Shown: piece by piece, positions 1-7,546 of the stretch
How the letters are laid out: each line of letters starts with the position of its first letter
Numbering within the stretch: the first letter of the stretch is position 1
DNA from: a virus
Reading direction: 5' to 3' (one strand)
Virus record (IMG/VR): IMGVR_UViG_3300032245_001746
Location: 62,001-126,000 of that record
Length of the DNA stretch: 64,000 nt
Notes under the pieces: generated by a model
What the model was told of the DNA's origin: nothing
Seen by the model: only the letters and a program-made list of their open reading frames with translations
Databases searched by the model: none
Position numbers and translations under genes: made by a program

Positions 1-415
1 AACCATATACAACTTGTTTTTGATCTTCAGATAAGTAATAAGGTTGTGAAACAAGAATATTATCACCAATGTTCAAATCTCTAGCACTTACTTCTTTAGA
101 AGAAATATTATCCCAAGAATAACCCTTATATTCATCAAAGTTTTTTAAATGTGGAATAAAAATTTGATGATTTGGCGTACAAGCAAATTGTGTTCTACCA
201 TTTCCTCCACGTTTTCTAACAATAAATTGCAAAAATTTTTCACTTTCTTGTAAATTACCATTATTGTGACATTCAATAATTTTCTTAGGTTCAATATTAC
301 CATTTTCTGGATTAAAAGACAGAACTTCTAATCCAATCATATTTTGATTAACTATTTTACCAATTTTCATTGTTGAACCATCAGCTAATACAACACGAGA
401 ATCATATTGAAAACA
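1..415 (-). other. Intein (N-terminal splicing block plus start of a likely homing endonuclease domain)
   Basis: The in-frame insertion begins at Cys1 (codon 413-415) directly after the extein sequence KIGVLYG. The intein block A reads CFQYDSRVVLADGSTMKIG. Block B is a T-x-N-H-type motif, CTPNHQIFIPH. The sequence SEDQKQVVYG, just before the window ends, looks like the opening of a LAGLIDADG homing endonuclease domain. Splicing would restore an uninterrupted recombinase. Seen directly: the block A and B motifs and the break in RecA homology. Inferred: the endonuclease class, because only its first residues are visible. Confidence 0.88.
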
Positions 416-1108
416 ACCATACAAAACTCCAATTTTACTTCTAATTTGATTAATAATATATAAAGTAGCATTATTTTCATTTATAAATGGATTAATTTTT
501 CTTAAAAGATCTCCTGCCGCTCTTGCTCTTTCGCCAGGTCTTTCAGACCCAACAGCTTTTAATTGTGCAGCCGTTGGATTTTCAGGCAATCCGATTTCTG
601 ACCATTCTCTTTCTGTTGGAGAAACCCCAATAGAGTCCCAAACAAAAAGTATTGGTATATCTTTACCATAATGCTTTCTAATAGCATTAGTAGCTGATAT
701 TATTTTCTTTTCAACTTCTTCTATTGAAATTGGTTCATAAGTAATAAGTCTTGAAGTATTTAAATGTGCAGCTTTTTCTGCAAATTCAGCATTTCCTGCT
801 CTTTCGCAATCAAGTAATACAGCTATTCCATTTAATCGTTGACAAGACGCTAAACAACAATAACCCAATAAAGACTTACTTGTTGCTGGTGGACCAAAAA
901 CCTCAGTTATTCTTCCACCCGGAATACCACCAGTCGCAAACCTACCAGAACACATGTAATTTAAAGCTAAATTACCAGTATCAATAAAATAAGGACATTT
1001 TCCAGCAGTATCTAATGTATTAGCCTTAGCAGTTTTAAGTAATTCTGAAAACAGATCATCACTTTTTGAGTCATTTACTTCTTCTTTTTCTTGTTTTCTT
1101 TTAGCCAT
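1..1108 (-). CDS. uvsX: UvsX/RecA-like recombinase, interrupted by an intein (3' part outside window)
   Basis: Strand-exchange recombinase that pairs single-stranded DNA with duplex DNA in phage recombination-dependent replication. Reading the minus strand from the ATG at 1108, the N-extein is 231 residues. It contains a Walker A-like FGPPATSKS, an acidic LLDCERAG segment, the Walker B-like LFVWDSIG and the RecA-type NQIRSKIGVLYG. At that point the RecA sequence stops and an intein begins with Cys232. The frame stays open to the window edge, so the intein's end and the C-extein lie outside. The start is supported by an AGAGG Shine-Dalgarno about six bases upstream. The gene follows gp32 across a terminator-like hairpin. 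The extein resembles bacterial RecA around NQIRSKIG more than T4 UvsX does; the assignment to the RecA/UvsX family is firm. Confidence 0.93.
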   Translation of the reverse strand, partial: MAKRKQEKEEVNDSKSDDLFSELLKTAKANTLDTAGKCPYFIDTGNLALNYMCSGRFATGGIPGGRITEVFGPPATSKSLLGYCCLASCQRLNGIAVLLDCERAGNAEFAEKAAHLNTSRLITYEPISIEEVEKKIISATNAIRKHYGKDIPILFVWDSIGVSPTEREWSEIGLPENPTAAQLKAVGSERPGERARAAGDLLRKINPFINENNATLYIINQIRSKIGVLYGCFQYDSRVVLADGSTMKIGKIVNQNMIGLEVLSFNPENGNIEPKKIIECHNNGNLQESEKFLQFIVRKRGGNGRTQFACTPNHQIFIPHLKNFDEYKGYSWDNISSKEVSARDLNIGDNILVSQPYYLSEDQKQVVYG

Positions 1109-1132
1109 TTTTTACCTCTTTTTTTAAAAATT

Positions 1133-1170
1133 TCAAAAAAAATGCTGCACGTACATTTAAACGTGCAGCA
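1133..1170 (-). terminator. Rho-independent terminator after gp32
   Basis: On the minus strand a 10-bp stem (TGCTGCACGT with ACGTGCAGCA, 1143-1152 and 1161-1170) is followed by a run of eight T residues. It lies between the gp32 stop and the uvsX start, so it should reduce read-through from the highly expressed gp32 gene into uvsX. Confidence 0.8.
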
Positions 1171-1193
1171 CTTGAATAAAATATACTACATCA

Positions 1194-2162
1194 TTATGTT
1201 AAATTCTTTAATTGTTCAAAGAATTCATCGCTATCACTAGATTCCACAGCAGAATCAGAAACAGCACTAGAAACAGAATTAACTATAGATTCTGTAGATA
1301 CTGGAGTGGATGAAACATTTGTCTTCGAAACAGAAGATTGCTTGCTTTGGTATTCACTTGGATCAAATGAATTTCCAACATTATCATTAGGAATGACTCC
1401 CAAGTGTTTTTTAAGCTCTGTTTTTAATTCATCTACAGTATGACTCTTTCTTTCAGCTACCAAATCATGAAGAGAAGACATCCAAGTTCTAATTTGTTCT
1501 GGTGTGCCTAATGGTGTTTGGTCTAAAAACTTAGATGAATCATAGTTAGGATATTCATTGTCACCAGACTTCTTAATTGTTTTTATAATCTTAAAATCAC
1601 GTCCAGTTGTAGGATGTGTTACATCTCCATAACCTTTTTCTTGTATTGTTTCATCACCAACAATACCAGTAATAATCATTTTGTATAATGTTTTACCTAC
1701 AGACAAAATCTTAGGTCCAACATTTTCAAGAACAGATCCATCTTCTTGTTTTTCTTGTCTTACTATACAATTGAAATAATATCTTTCAACTGGCTTGATA
1801 TCTCTTGCTTGCTTTTGAAGTTTATCTCTTTCTTCTTTGCTATTTTGTTGTTCAGATGTATTCCATAGCCAATTGTAATATTCACAGATTGGACAAGTTC
1901 CAACATACTTCTTAGCTTTTTTATCAAATTCTTTCAAGCAATGTTTGCTTTTATTATTTACTCTGTGCAATCTTGTTTGCATGAAAAATGGAGATTTTTC
2001 ACGATCAAACATTCCAGCTTCTGCTGGACCTAACAACCTAACAGTAACTGACCCAGCGCCTTCTGGGAATTTTACGTACTTAGATAAGTAGTCCATGTCT
2101 GTTTGATTATCTTCAGATAATCTGTTTGCTTCTTCTTTCAATCCCAATAAATCTAAACTCAT
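1194..2162 (-). CDS. 32: gp32-like single-stranded DNA-binding protein
   Basis: Coats single-stranded DNA during replication and recombination and contacts the replication machinery through its acidic tail. The 322-residue protein has a zinc-binding cluster typical of T4 gp32 (KHCLKE, then GTCPICEYY at about residues 75-95) inside the OB-fold core. A charged linker follows, then a Ser/Thr-rich, acidic C-terminus ending SDSDEFFEQLKNLT. It sits upstream of uvsX in the same orientation, as expected for replication-recombination partners, with its own terminator between them. Start ATG at 2162 is preceded by an AGGAG-type site. Confidence 0.92.
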   Translation of the reverse strand: MSLDLLGLKEEANRLSEDNQTDMDYLSKYVKFPEGAGSVTVRLLGPAEAGMFDREKSPFFMQTRLHRVNNKSKHCLKEFDKKAKKYVGTCPICEYYNWLWNTSEQQNSKEERDKLQKQARDIKPVERYYFNCIVRQEKQEDGSVLENVGPKILSVGKTLYKMIITGIVGDETIQEKGYGDVTHPTTGRDFKIIKTIKKSGDNEYPNYDSSKFLDQTPLGTPEQIRTWMSSLHDLVAERKSHTVDELKTELKKHLGVIPNDNVGNSFDPSEYQSKQSSVSKTNVSSTPVSTESIVNSVSSAVSDSAVESSDSDEFFEQLKNLT

Positions 2163-2246
2163 GTTATTCTCCTGTATAAAGTCTTTTAAAGTTTTAACAC
2201 ATGTTACACAAACATGTATAAGTATTTTTTGTTATATTTAAGTTCT

Positions 2247-2266
2247 ACTTATATATCGATATAAGT
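2247..2266. terminator. Hairpin between two minus-strand genes
   Basis: ACTTATAT and ATATAAGT form an 8-bp perfect stem with a four-base loop just after the stop of the lysine-rich gene ending at 2278. There is no clear T-run, so this may be an mRNA 3'-end structure rather than a terminator. Confidence 0.35.
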
Positions 2267-2277
2267 ATCGTTAAACT

Positions 2278-2619
2278 TTAATCAAAATTTAATTTTTTAT
2301 TAGCAAAGTTAATGCTTTGTTCTTTAATTGCGTTTAACTTGTCTTCTAAAGAATGATAACCTTGTGACTCTAATTCTTCAGTAAGATTTTTTCTTTTTTC
2401 CATAGTTTTTCGATAATCATCTTCCAATGCTTTAAGTATTTTTAAATTATTATCTAATGCCGCATCGCTCTTTTTATTTGAATCTAAATATTTTTTCACT
2501 TGATTTTCAATCAAATTTTGTTTAAGCTTATTTTTCAACTCTTGTTTGTGTATATTTTTATTTTTTATTTTTTCTTTTCTTATCTTAATTTTTTTATCAT
2601 TTTTTTTCTGTTTTGACAT
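2278..2619 (-). CDS. Small lysine-rich, coiled-coil-like protein of unknown function
   Basis: I do not recognise this 113-residue protein. The first 40 residues are dominated by Lys and Asn, with a very basic N-terminus (KKNDKKIKIRKEKIKNK). The rest is predicted to be helical, with Glu/Lys/Leu heptad-like spacing around LEDDYRKTMEKRKNLTEELE. A basic tail plus a coiled coil suggests nucleic-acid or protein binding, but no motif decides the role. It is 10 bases downstream of the next gene in the same direction and probably co-transcribed with it. Confidence 0.7.
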   Translation of the reverse strand: MSKQKKNDKKIKIRKEKIKNKNIHKQELKNKLKQNLIENQVKKYLDSNKKSDAALDNNLKILKALEDDYRKTMEKRKNLTEELESQGYHSLEDKLNAIKEQSINFANKKLNFD

Positions 2620-2629
2620 AATTAATCTT

Positions 2630-3334
2630 TCATCTTATAACTAAATCACTTGAATCTTCACCTGTTTTAAAACCTATTACATCTATTCCAACAGTTTTTG
2701 GAATAAAAAATCTATCATTTATTTTAATGAAATTACCCTCATCATCTTTAATTAAATAATTCATGCCATCATAAAAATTAGCTCCAGGTGTCTCTTCATA
2801 AATTGCATATTCTTTATTTAAAGTCAACTTTTTATTTTTAACTTGTTCTAATAGAAATTTTTCTGGTGGGTAAAATATTTCATATCTAATTGGTTTTTTA
2901 ACAATGTTAACACTATTAGGATTTTTAACAATTTTGGCAACAATAGCAGGATTTTCTTCAACAAATTTATTACCAGCTTTAACAACCTCTTCTTCTGAAA
3001 AGAATGAAGATTCATTTTCAATATTTGATGTAGTATTTAATAATACGTTCGTAATTAAATTGTCATCATCAAAGTTAAATTTTCTATTTTTAATAAGTAT
3101 TCCATCATTAGTTTCTTTAAAAGAAATTTTCTTTTTTTCAAATTCAAAAATCTCAACATTAACAATTAATATATTACGTCGAGCAAATTGAGACATTATT
3201 TTTCCTGCCAATTGCTCTAGAGAGATATTTTCATAAGGTGTGCCAACTTTTATAGATTTAGTTTTTAAATTTTCTTTATCATATACACCTTTATCTAACT
3301 CTTCATGATAATGTAGTATACATTCATATCCCAT
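2630..3334 (-). CDS. Hypothetical protein in the replication block
   Basis: A 234-residue protein with no family I can name. It begins MGYECILHYHEELDKG and shows a mixed alpha/beta composition with no signal peptide or membrane segment. The middle has an acidic patch (FNFDDDNLI), followed by a segment rich in Val, Lys and Pro. The C-terminal third (about 165-215) has short beta-strand-like stretches such as NYLIKDDEGNFIKINDRF. It is tightly packed between two genes of the same orientation (10-base gaps), so an early or middle operon is likely. Confidence 0.7.
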   Translation of the reverse strand: MGYECILHYHEELDKGVYDKENLKTKSIKVGTPYENISLEQLAGKIMSQFARRNILIVNVEIFEFEKKKISFKETNDGILIKNRKFNFDDDNLITNVLLNTTSNIENESSFFSEEEVVKAGNKFVEENPAIVAKIVKNPNSVNIVKKPIRYEIFYPPEKFLLEQVKNKKLTLNKEYAIYEETPGANFYDGMNYLIKDDEGNFIKINDRFFIPKTVGIDVIGFKTGEDSSDLVIR

Positions 3335-3344
3335 AATAATCTTT

Positions 3345-3959
3345 CTATTTTAGAATTAAACCAACGCCATACCTAGTATTTAAAATTTCTCCACCAACAT
3401 TGTTAATTTTCAAAAAATTAACAAAAACTTTATTAATAATATCACTAGACTTAACTTGATTTATCACTAATAATGCATTGTAATTTAAATTTTTCCAAAC
3501 TTCAGTTAATTTAAATAATGTTTTATCATACGATTCTTCAATATCAAATATTGCTAAATTCCACTTATTTTTAATGAGTTTTTCATTAAACTCTTTATCA
3601 TTTATATTTCCATGATAAATTTCTAAACTTTTAACATTTTTTTTAATGTTTTTTTCAGCAAATCTTTTTGTATAAAACTCACTTGTTTTTTGTTGAAATC
3701 CTAAGTAATTGTCAATTAATTTAACGGATTTTAAATAACAAGCACTATTCAAACCTGCCCCAACTCCTATTTCTAATAAATTATTAGAAATGAAATGTTT
3801 ACCCAAATAATAATAAAAAGGTATGTTTTTTGGATCTACGTAAGATGATGATTTTCTAGAATCTTCATTCATAATAGATAAATTATCTAATAAACATGAA
3901 GATGAAATTAATGATTTATTTAAATCATTTTCTAATTTTATTTTTAATTCTTTAAGCAT
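3345..3959 (-). CDS. Class I SAM-dependent methyltransferase-like protein
   Basis: A 204-residue protein whose centre looks like a Rossmann-type methyltransferase. LLEIGVGAGLNSACYL (about residue 60) fits motif I (E-x-G-x-G-x-G), and LAIFDIEESYDKTLF fits the motif IV region. The substrate cannot be inferred. The N-terminal 45 residues are helical and Ser-rich. The C-terminal half includes predicted strands ending GEILNTRYGVGLILK. Glycine spacing in motif I is good, but no DPPY/NPPY catalytic motif is visible, so it is more likely a small-molecule, protein or sugar methyltransferase than a DNA N-methyltransferase. An inactive relative is possible. Confidence 0.55.
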   Translation of the reverse strand: MLKELKIKLENDLNKSLISSSCLLDNLSIMNEDSRKSSSYVDPKNIPFYYYLGKHFISNNLLEIGVGAGLNSACYLKSVKLIDNYLGFQQKTSEFYTKRFAEKNIKKNVKSLEIYHGNINDKEFNEKLIKNKWNLAIFDIEESYDKTLFKLTEVWKNLNYNALLVINQVKSSDIINKVFVNFLKINNVGGEILNTRYGVGLILK

Positions 3960-3967
3960 TTTTGATA

Positions 3968-4260
3968 TATAAATAAAAAACGAATCACTCCTATCGCCTG
4001 TCGCGCAACAAACTTGAAGTGATTCGTTTTGTGAATTGATAAATTAATAAGAACAACTTATTAATTTATCAGCTTGTTTGCTTACAATTAAAGCGACTGA
4101 ACTTAGTTTAAGTCATTACATTTCTATAATCTGACTTTCGTATTAACTAGTTCACTATATTAGCTCTGATATCGATATTAATACGCAAATCAATAACAGA
4201 TATATTCTAATATAGTAGATTAAGGTTAAATACAAGCAAACTATATATTATTAATCTCTT
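3968..4260 (+). ncRNA. Candidate structured non-coding RNA region with several hairpins
   Basis: This 311-base gap has no credible ORF. It starts with TATAAATA (3968-3975), the T4 late-promoter consensus. A 13-bp stem follows (AAAACGAATCACT / AGTGATTCGTTTT, 3977-3989 with 4018-4030), then a perfect 14-bp stem with a five-base loop (GATAAATTAATAAG, 4038-4051 with 4057-4070). Further paired segments are CGTATTAA / TTAATACG (4139-4146, 4178-4185) and CTATATTAG / CTAATATAG (4155-4163, 4207-4215). The first stem could also end minus-strand transcription from the gene at 4271-4816. Either a small RNA or a set of terminators and operators would explain it. Confidence 0.4.
3977..4030. terminator. Long stem-loop with flanking A and T runs
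   Basis: Inverted repeat of 13 bases separated by a 28-base loop that is GC-richer than its surroundings. The A-run before and T-run after make it usable as a terminator in both directions. The next element, 4038-4070, is a second perfect hairpin. Confidence 0.5.
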
Positions 4261-4270
4261 AAAAAATATA

Positions 4271-4816
4271 TTATATAATATATTTTTTAAGAGGACAATC
4301 TTGACATTTCCAATTAGAATCAATCAATTCATTATCATCATAAACAACACATTCTCTTATTGTTCCTAAATATTTAAAATATGGTGTTAATAAATTTAAA
4401 ATTTCATTATGCTTTTTTTCATCTCTAGTTGAGAAAAATCTGAAATTATTTCCTTTAATTTTATTAACAGAAATATGTCCGCCATTTTCTAAAATAATAT
4501 TTTTAAAAAGATCATGATTAGTCACTTCAAATTTAGAATGAAATTCTTTATATTTAAAATCAAAATCTATTATTGTATTTTTAGAAATAATTTTTTCTAA
4601 CTTTTTCCTTATAACCTTTTTAAATAAATTTGCAATATTATTCATTTCTAAATAAGCTGTTTCATAATCACAATTATGAAATTTTGAAGTCATTTTTTGT
4701 TCTAACATTAAAGATCCTGTATCGCCAGTTATAACTACAGGTTTTAATTTATTTAAAGTACAAATTTCAATGAATTCATCATAATCAGACTCTACAGTAA
4801 CATGTGATTCATACAT
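4271..4816 (-). CDS. Hypothetical protein with a C-terminal Cys-x-x-Cys
   Basis: I do not recognise this 181-residue protein. It opens MYESHVTVESDYDEFIEIC, and a similar segment (KEFHSKFEVTNHDLFKNII) recurs after residue 105, which suggests two copies of a small alpha/beta fold. It ends in NWKCQDCPLKKYII, with a C-x-x-C pair that could bind metal. It abuts the UvsY-like gene with no gap (start codon against the neighbour's stop), so the two are probably translated from one message in the replication block. No catalytic motif is clear. Confidence 0.65.
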   Translation of the reverse strand: MYESHVTVESDYDEFIEICTLNKLKPVVITGDTGSLMLEQKMTSKFHNCDYETAYLEMNNIANLFKKVIRKKLEKIISKNTIIDFDFKYKEFHSKFEVTNHDLFKNIILENGGHISVNKIKGNNFRFFSTRDEKKHNEILNLLTPYFKYLGTIRECVVYDDNELIDSNWKCQDCPLKKYII

Positions 4817-5317
4817 TTATCCACCAATAATATCTTCAAGAGATTTTTGAAAATTTGAATTAGAAGAATTTGAAGATTGATAAATATCAGAATTCAATTT
4901 ATCCATTTCTTTTCTAATCATATAACCTCTATTTTGAGCCATAGAATGAGCCTTATCTAAAGATTTAGTAAATTCTTTCAACTGTTTTAAAGCAGAACTT
5001 AATTTGTTTTCGTTAGCTTGTAGTTGCTTTACTTCCTGTTGTGTACGTGCATAAGCTTCTGCAGCTTTATCTGGAAGACCGTCAGTTTTCGCCTTTAAAA
5101 AATGTTCATAATATTTCATTTCTTTTTCAGACTCTATATTAACATATAACTCTTCAGCTTTAGCTGTTTTAGAAGAAAAATAGTCATACCAAATACTTAA
5201 TTCTTCCATAAATAAACTTAAAGTTGAATCATTAAAAGAAAGTCTAGCTGGGTCTAAAACAACAACTTCATCAACCAAATCTATTGTTCTTATGTTTTTT
5301 ATAACTTCATCTTGCAT
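4817..5317 (-). CDS. UvsY-like recombination mediator (tentative)
   Basis: In T4, UvsY helps UvsX displace gp32 from single-stranded DNA. This 166-residue protein is acidic and helical, with a long central helix rich in Lys/Glu/Ala (about 45-130). Near the C-terminus, MAQNRGYMIRKEMDKL resembles the AIKSRGFAIKHIQDMR region that I recall from T4 UvsY, and the N-terminal DPARLSFNDSTLS segment also fits. Position supports the call: it is 11 bases downstream of the gp41-like helicase and in the same block as uvsX and gp32. The match rests on short similarity plus context, so another helical accessory protein remains possible. Confidence 0.5.
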   Translation of the reverse strand: MQDEVIKNIRTIDLVDEVVVLDPARLSFNDSTLSLFMEELSIWYDYFSSKTAKAEELYVNIESEKEMKYYEHFLKAKTDGLPDKAAEAYARTQQEVKQLQANENKLSSALKQLKEFTKSLDKAHSMAQNRGYMIRKEMDKLNSDIYQSSNSSNSNFQKSLEDIIGG

Positions 5318-5328
5318 ATAATTTCTTT

Positions 5329-6963
5329 CTAACTTTCAATTGGAGCATCTTCAACATCATTATATCCGACATCGTCTACAAAAGCAGCAACAGCCGCTTG
5401 TGTTTTTTCTTTATTTTTATTACCACCAACAATACGATCAACTTCATCTAATTTAGACTGATGTTCAGCAACAGTAATTTGTTTTTCATTTTTATATCTA
5501 TTAAAAATAGTTGTATATTTATTTTGAGATATTTCTCTCATCTTTAATGTATTATAATCAAATTCTATGTGACATATAAATCTTGCTTTCCCATCACGAT
5601 GTTTAATAACAAAAACTCTAGCTAAAGAACATTCTCTTTCTTCTTGTAATTGATTGATAGACCACAAAGCATCTAAAGGTCTGTTTTGACCTTTTGCTTC
5701 TGCTAAGTTATCATCATCAATAATTCCGCCCATTCTAATAGATTCTCTAGATTTTCCATCCACTTGCATAGCTGTCATAACACATATATTATTTTCAACA
5801 GCAAAGCCTCTTAAATCTCTAACCATTTTAGGTCTAGATTCATGAATAGGCATTCCTGGATAATCCTTCATTTCTCCTAAATAATCAACTAAAACAATAT
5901 CAGGCTGATAACCTGATATTATCAATTGAGCATAATATGCTCTTAATTCAGCCATTCCCATTTGACCACTAGGAAATTGTTTAATTATTAAACAATTTTT
6001 TTGATCTTTGTCAGCAACATAATCTTCAAGAGATTTAAAAACATATTCTTTATTTTCATAAAGGTTTTTAGTACTAATTCCTGTAGAATTGTCACCATAT
6101 GGATTTGGATTTGCTAATTGTGCATCAAATCTTTCTGCACACTTGTCATCATTTAATTCTAAAGAAATATATAATATTTTTTTGCCACGATGCATATTTG
6201 CAATTGCGGCATTAACCAAAAAAATAGATTTTCCAGTACCAGGAAGACCAATTACTGAACCAATTTCGCCTCTTGCTAAACCACCACCGGCTAATGATTC
6301 ATCGATACTTCTAAATCCAGTAATGAAAAAATCACCACTTTCTTTCTTTAATTTCATTCTTTCATAACGTTCTTCATATGTTTGAAAATAATCAAGACCA
6401 GTGTCAAAATTTCTATTTACACTTAATGCTTTTTTAATTATATTTTCTATATTTACCCAAGTTTCTTCACTTTCAGGAGCTTTAGAAAATTCTTCCAAAC
6501 ATTTAGAAAAAGCGTTTTTTACAGCCATACCTTTAGCAAAATTTGTAATTTTATCTAAATAGTATTCTCTAGATTCTAAACCCGGCAAATAATATTTATA
6601 TACTGTGTTAAACTCACCAATATAAAAAGCTTTAATTGCATCTTCTTTATCTTTAATTGATTGATTTAATTCATTTAAAACTATTGTTTTACTTGGTATT
6701 TGTTTATATGTTTCAAAATACTTATAAAGTATTTTACTTACTAATTGATGACATTGATTTGTAAAATAACTTGGTTTTATTAAACCAAAACTTTGAGTTA
6801 GAAAATATTTATCATTAGTTATTAATGATAAAATTTCTCTTTGAATTTCTTCATCAAAAGAATAATGATTATTATTTGATTTAGGATCAATATAATCTGG
6901 ATCTTTTAAGTCATTTAACAAATTTGTTTCTTCTTGTGTTAAATCTAAAAGATTGTTTGTCAT
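5329..6963 (-). CDS. 41: DnaB-family replicative helicase (gp41-like)
   Basis: Hexameric 5'-3' helicase that unwinds the replication fork and recruits primase. The 544-residue protein has an N-terminal helical domain like DnaB/gp41 (REILSLITNDKYFLTQSFGL, about 43-62). Its RecA-type motor contains Walker A GLPGTGKS (about residue 240), the DnaB H1a-like ISLELNDDKCAERF, Walker B DIVLVDYLGEM and a C-terminal KHRDGKARF. All expected core motifs are present and no intein interrupts them, unlike uvsX and nrdA here. The C-terminal 70 residues are acidic and probably flexible. It lies directly upstream of the UvsY-like gene. Confidence 0.93.
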   Translation of the reverse strand: MTNNLLDLTQEETNLLNDLKDPDYIDPKSNNNHYSFDEEIQREILSLITNDKYFLTQSFGLIKPSYFTNQCHQLVSKILYKYFETYKQIPSKTIVLNELNQSIKDKEDAIKAFYIGEFNTVYKYYLPGLESREYYLDKITNFAKGMAVKNAFSKCLEEFSKAPESEETWVNIENIIKKALSVNRNFDTGLDYFQTYEERYERMKLKKESGDFFITGFRSIDESLAGGGLARGEIGSVIGLPGTGKSIFLVNAAIANMHRGKKILYISLELNDDKCAERFDAQLANPNPYGDNSTGISTKNLYENKEYVFKSLEDYVADKDQKNCLIIKQFPSGQMGMAELRAYYAQLIISGYQPDIVLVDYLGEMKDYPGMPIHESRPKMVRDLRGFAVENNICVMTAMQVDGKSRESIRMGGIIDDDNLAEAKGQNRPLDALWSINQLQEERECSLARVFVIKHRDGKARFICHIEFDYNTLKMREISQNKYTTIFNRYKNEKQITVAEHQSKLDEVDRIVGGNKNKEKTQAAVAAFVDDVGYNDVEDAPIES

Positions 6964-6973
6964 TTAAAATACC

Positions 6974-7534
6974 TTACATTGATGCCATATAGTCGAAATC
7001 AGATAAACTTACAGAATTTTCTCTGATGGATTTTTCACGTGTTATTTTTTTTCCCATTGTTTTTTGTTCATTCCAAGTAATTGATTTACAATAAATTATA
7101 AATTTGGAATCAATTTTCAATGATGCTGCTTTATCAGGATAATAGGATTTAGGAACAACTTTATTAAGTAAAAGTTCCAATTTTTTTTCTTCAATTGGAC
7201 CAAATTTTTGTTTATTTGCCCCATGTCTAGTTTTATTGTTCCACAAATCTTTCAATAACAAAATTTTCTTTTTACTATTTAAATCTTTAGAATATTTTTC
7301 ACATAAAAATAAACATTTTTCAATATAAACTTGTCTCTTATAATAAGAACCAGCTTTCATTAAAGCGATTCTTAAATTTTGAGCAATGTCAACCTGTTCA
7401 TCAGTAAAATTAGTTCTATTATTTCTTCTAATTAAATCCCAAGATTGATGTTCAATTAATTTGCCAAATTTAATATCTAATTTTTCATATTCTTCTGAAG
7501 AAATCTTCCATTCTTTACAAATATCTTCTTTCAT
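6974..7534 (-). CDS. Hypothetical helical protein in the replication operon
   Basis: A 186-residue, mostly helical protein that I cannot assign. It begins MKEDICKEWKISSEEYEKLD and contains HQSWDLIRRNNRTNFTDEQ, a basic RIALMKAGSYYKRQVYIEKC segment, and a C-terminus ending VSLSDFDYMASM. There is no signal peptide, membrane span or nuclease motif. It sits between helicase and polymerase genes with gaps of 10-12 bases, so a role at the replication fork (for example helicase loading) is a fair guess from position only. Sequence alone does not show homology to T4 gp59 or gp61. Confidence 0.65.
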   Translation of the reverse strand: MKEDICKEWKISSEEYEKLDIKFGKLIEHQSWDLIRRNNRTNFTDEQVDIAQNLRIALMKAGSYYKRQVYIEKCLFLCEKYSKDLNSKKKILLLKDLWNNKTRHGANKQKFGPIEEKKLELLLNKVVPKSYYPDKAASLKIDSKFIIYCKSITWNEQKTMGKKITREKSIRENSVSLSDFDYMASM

Positions 7535-7546
7535 AATGCCTCAAAA

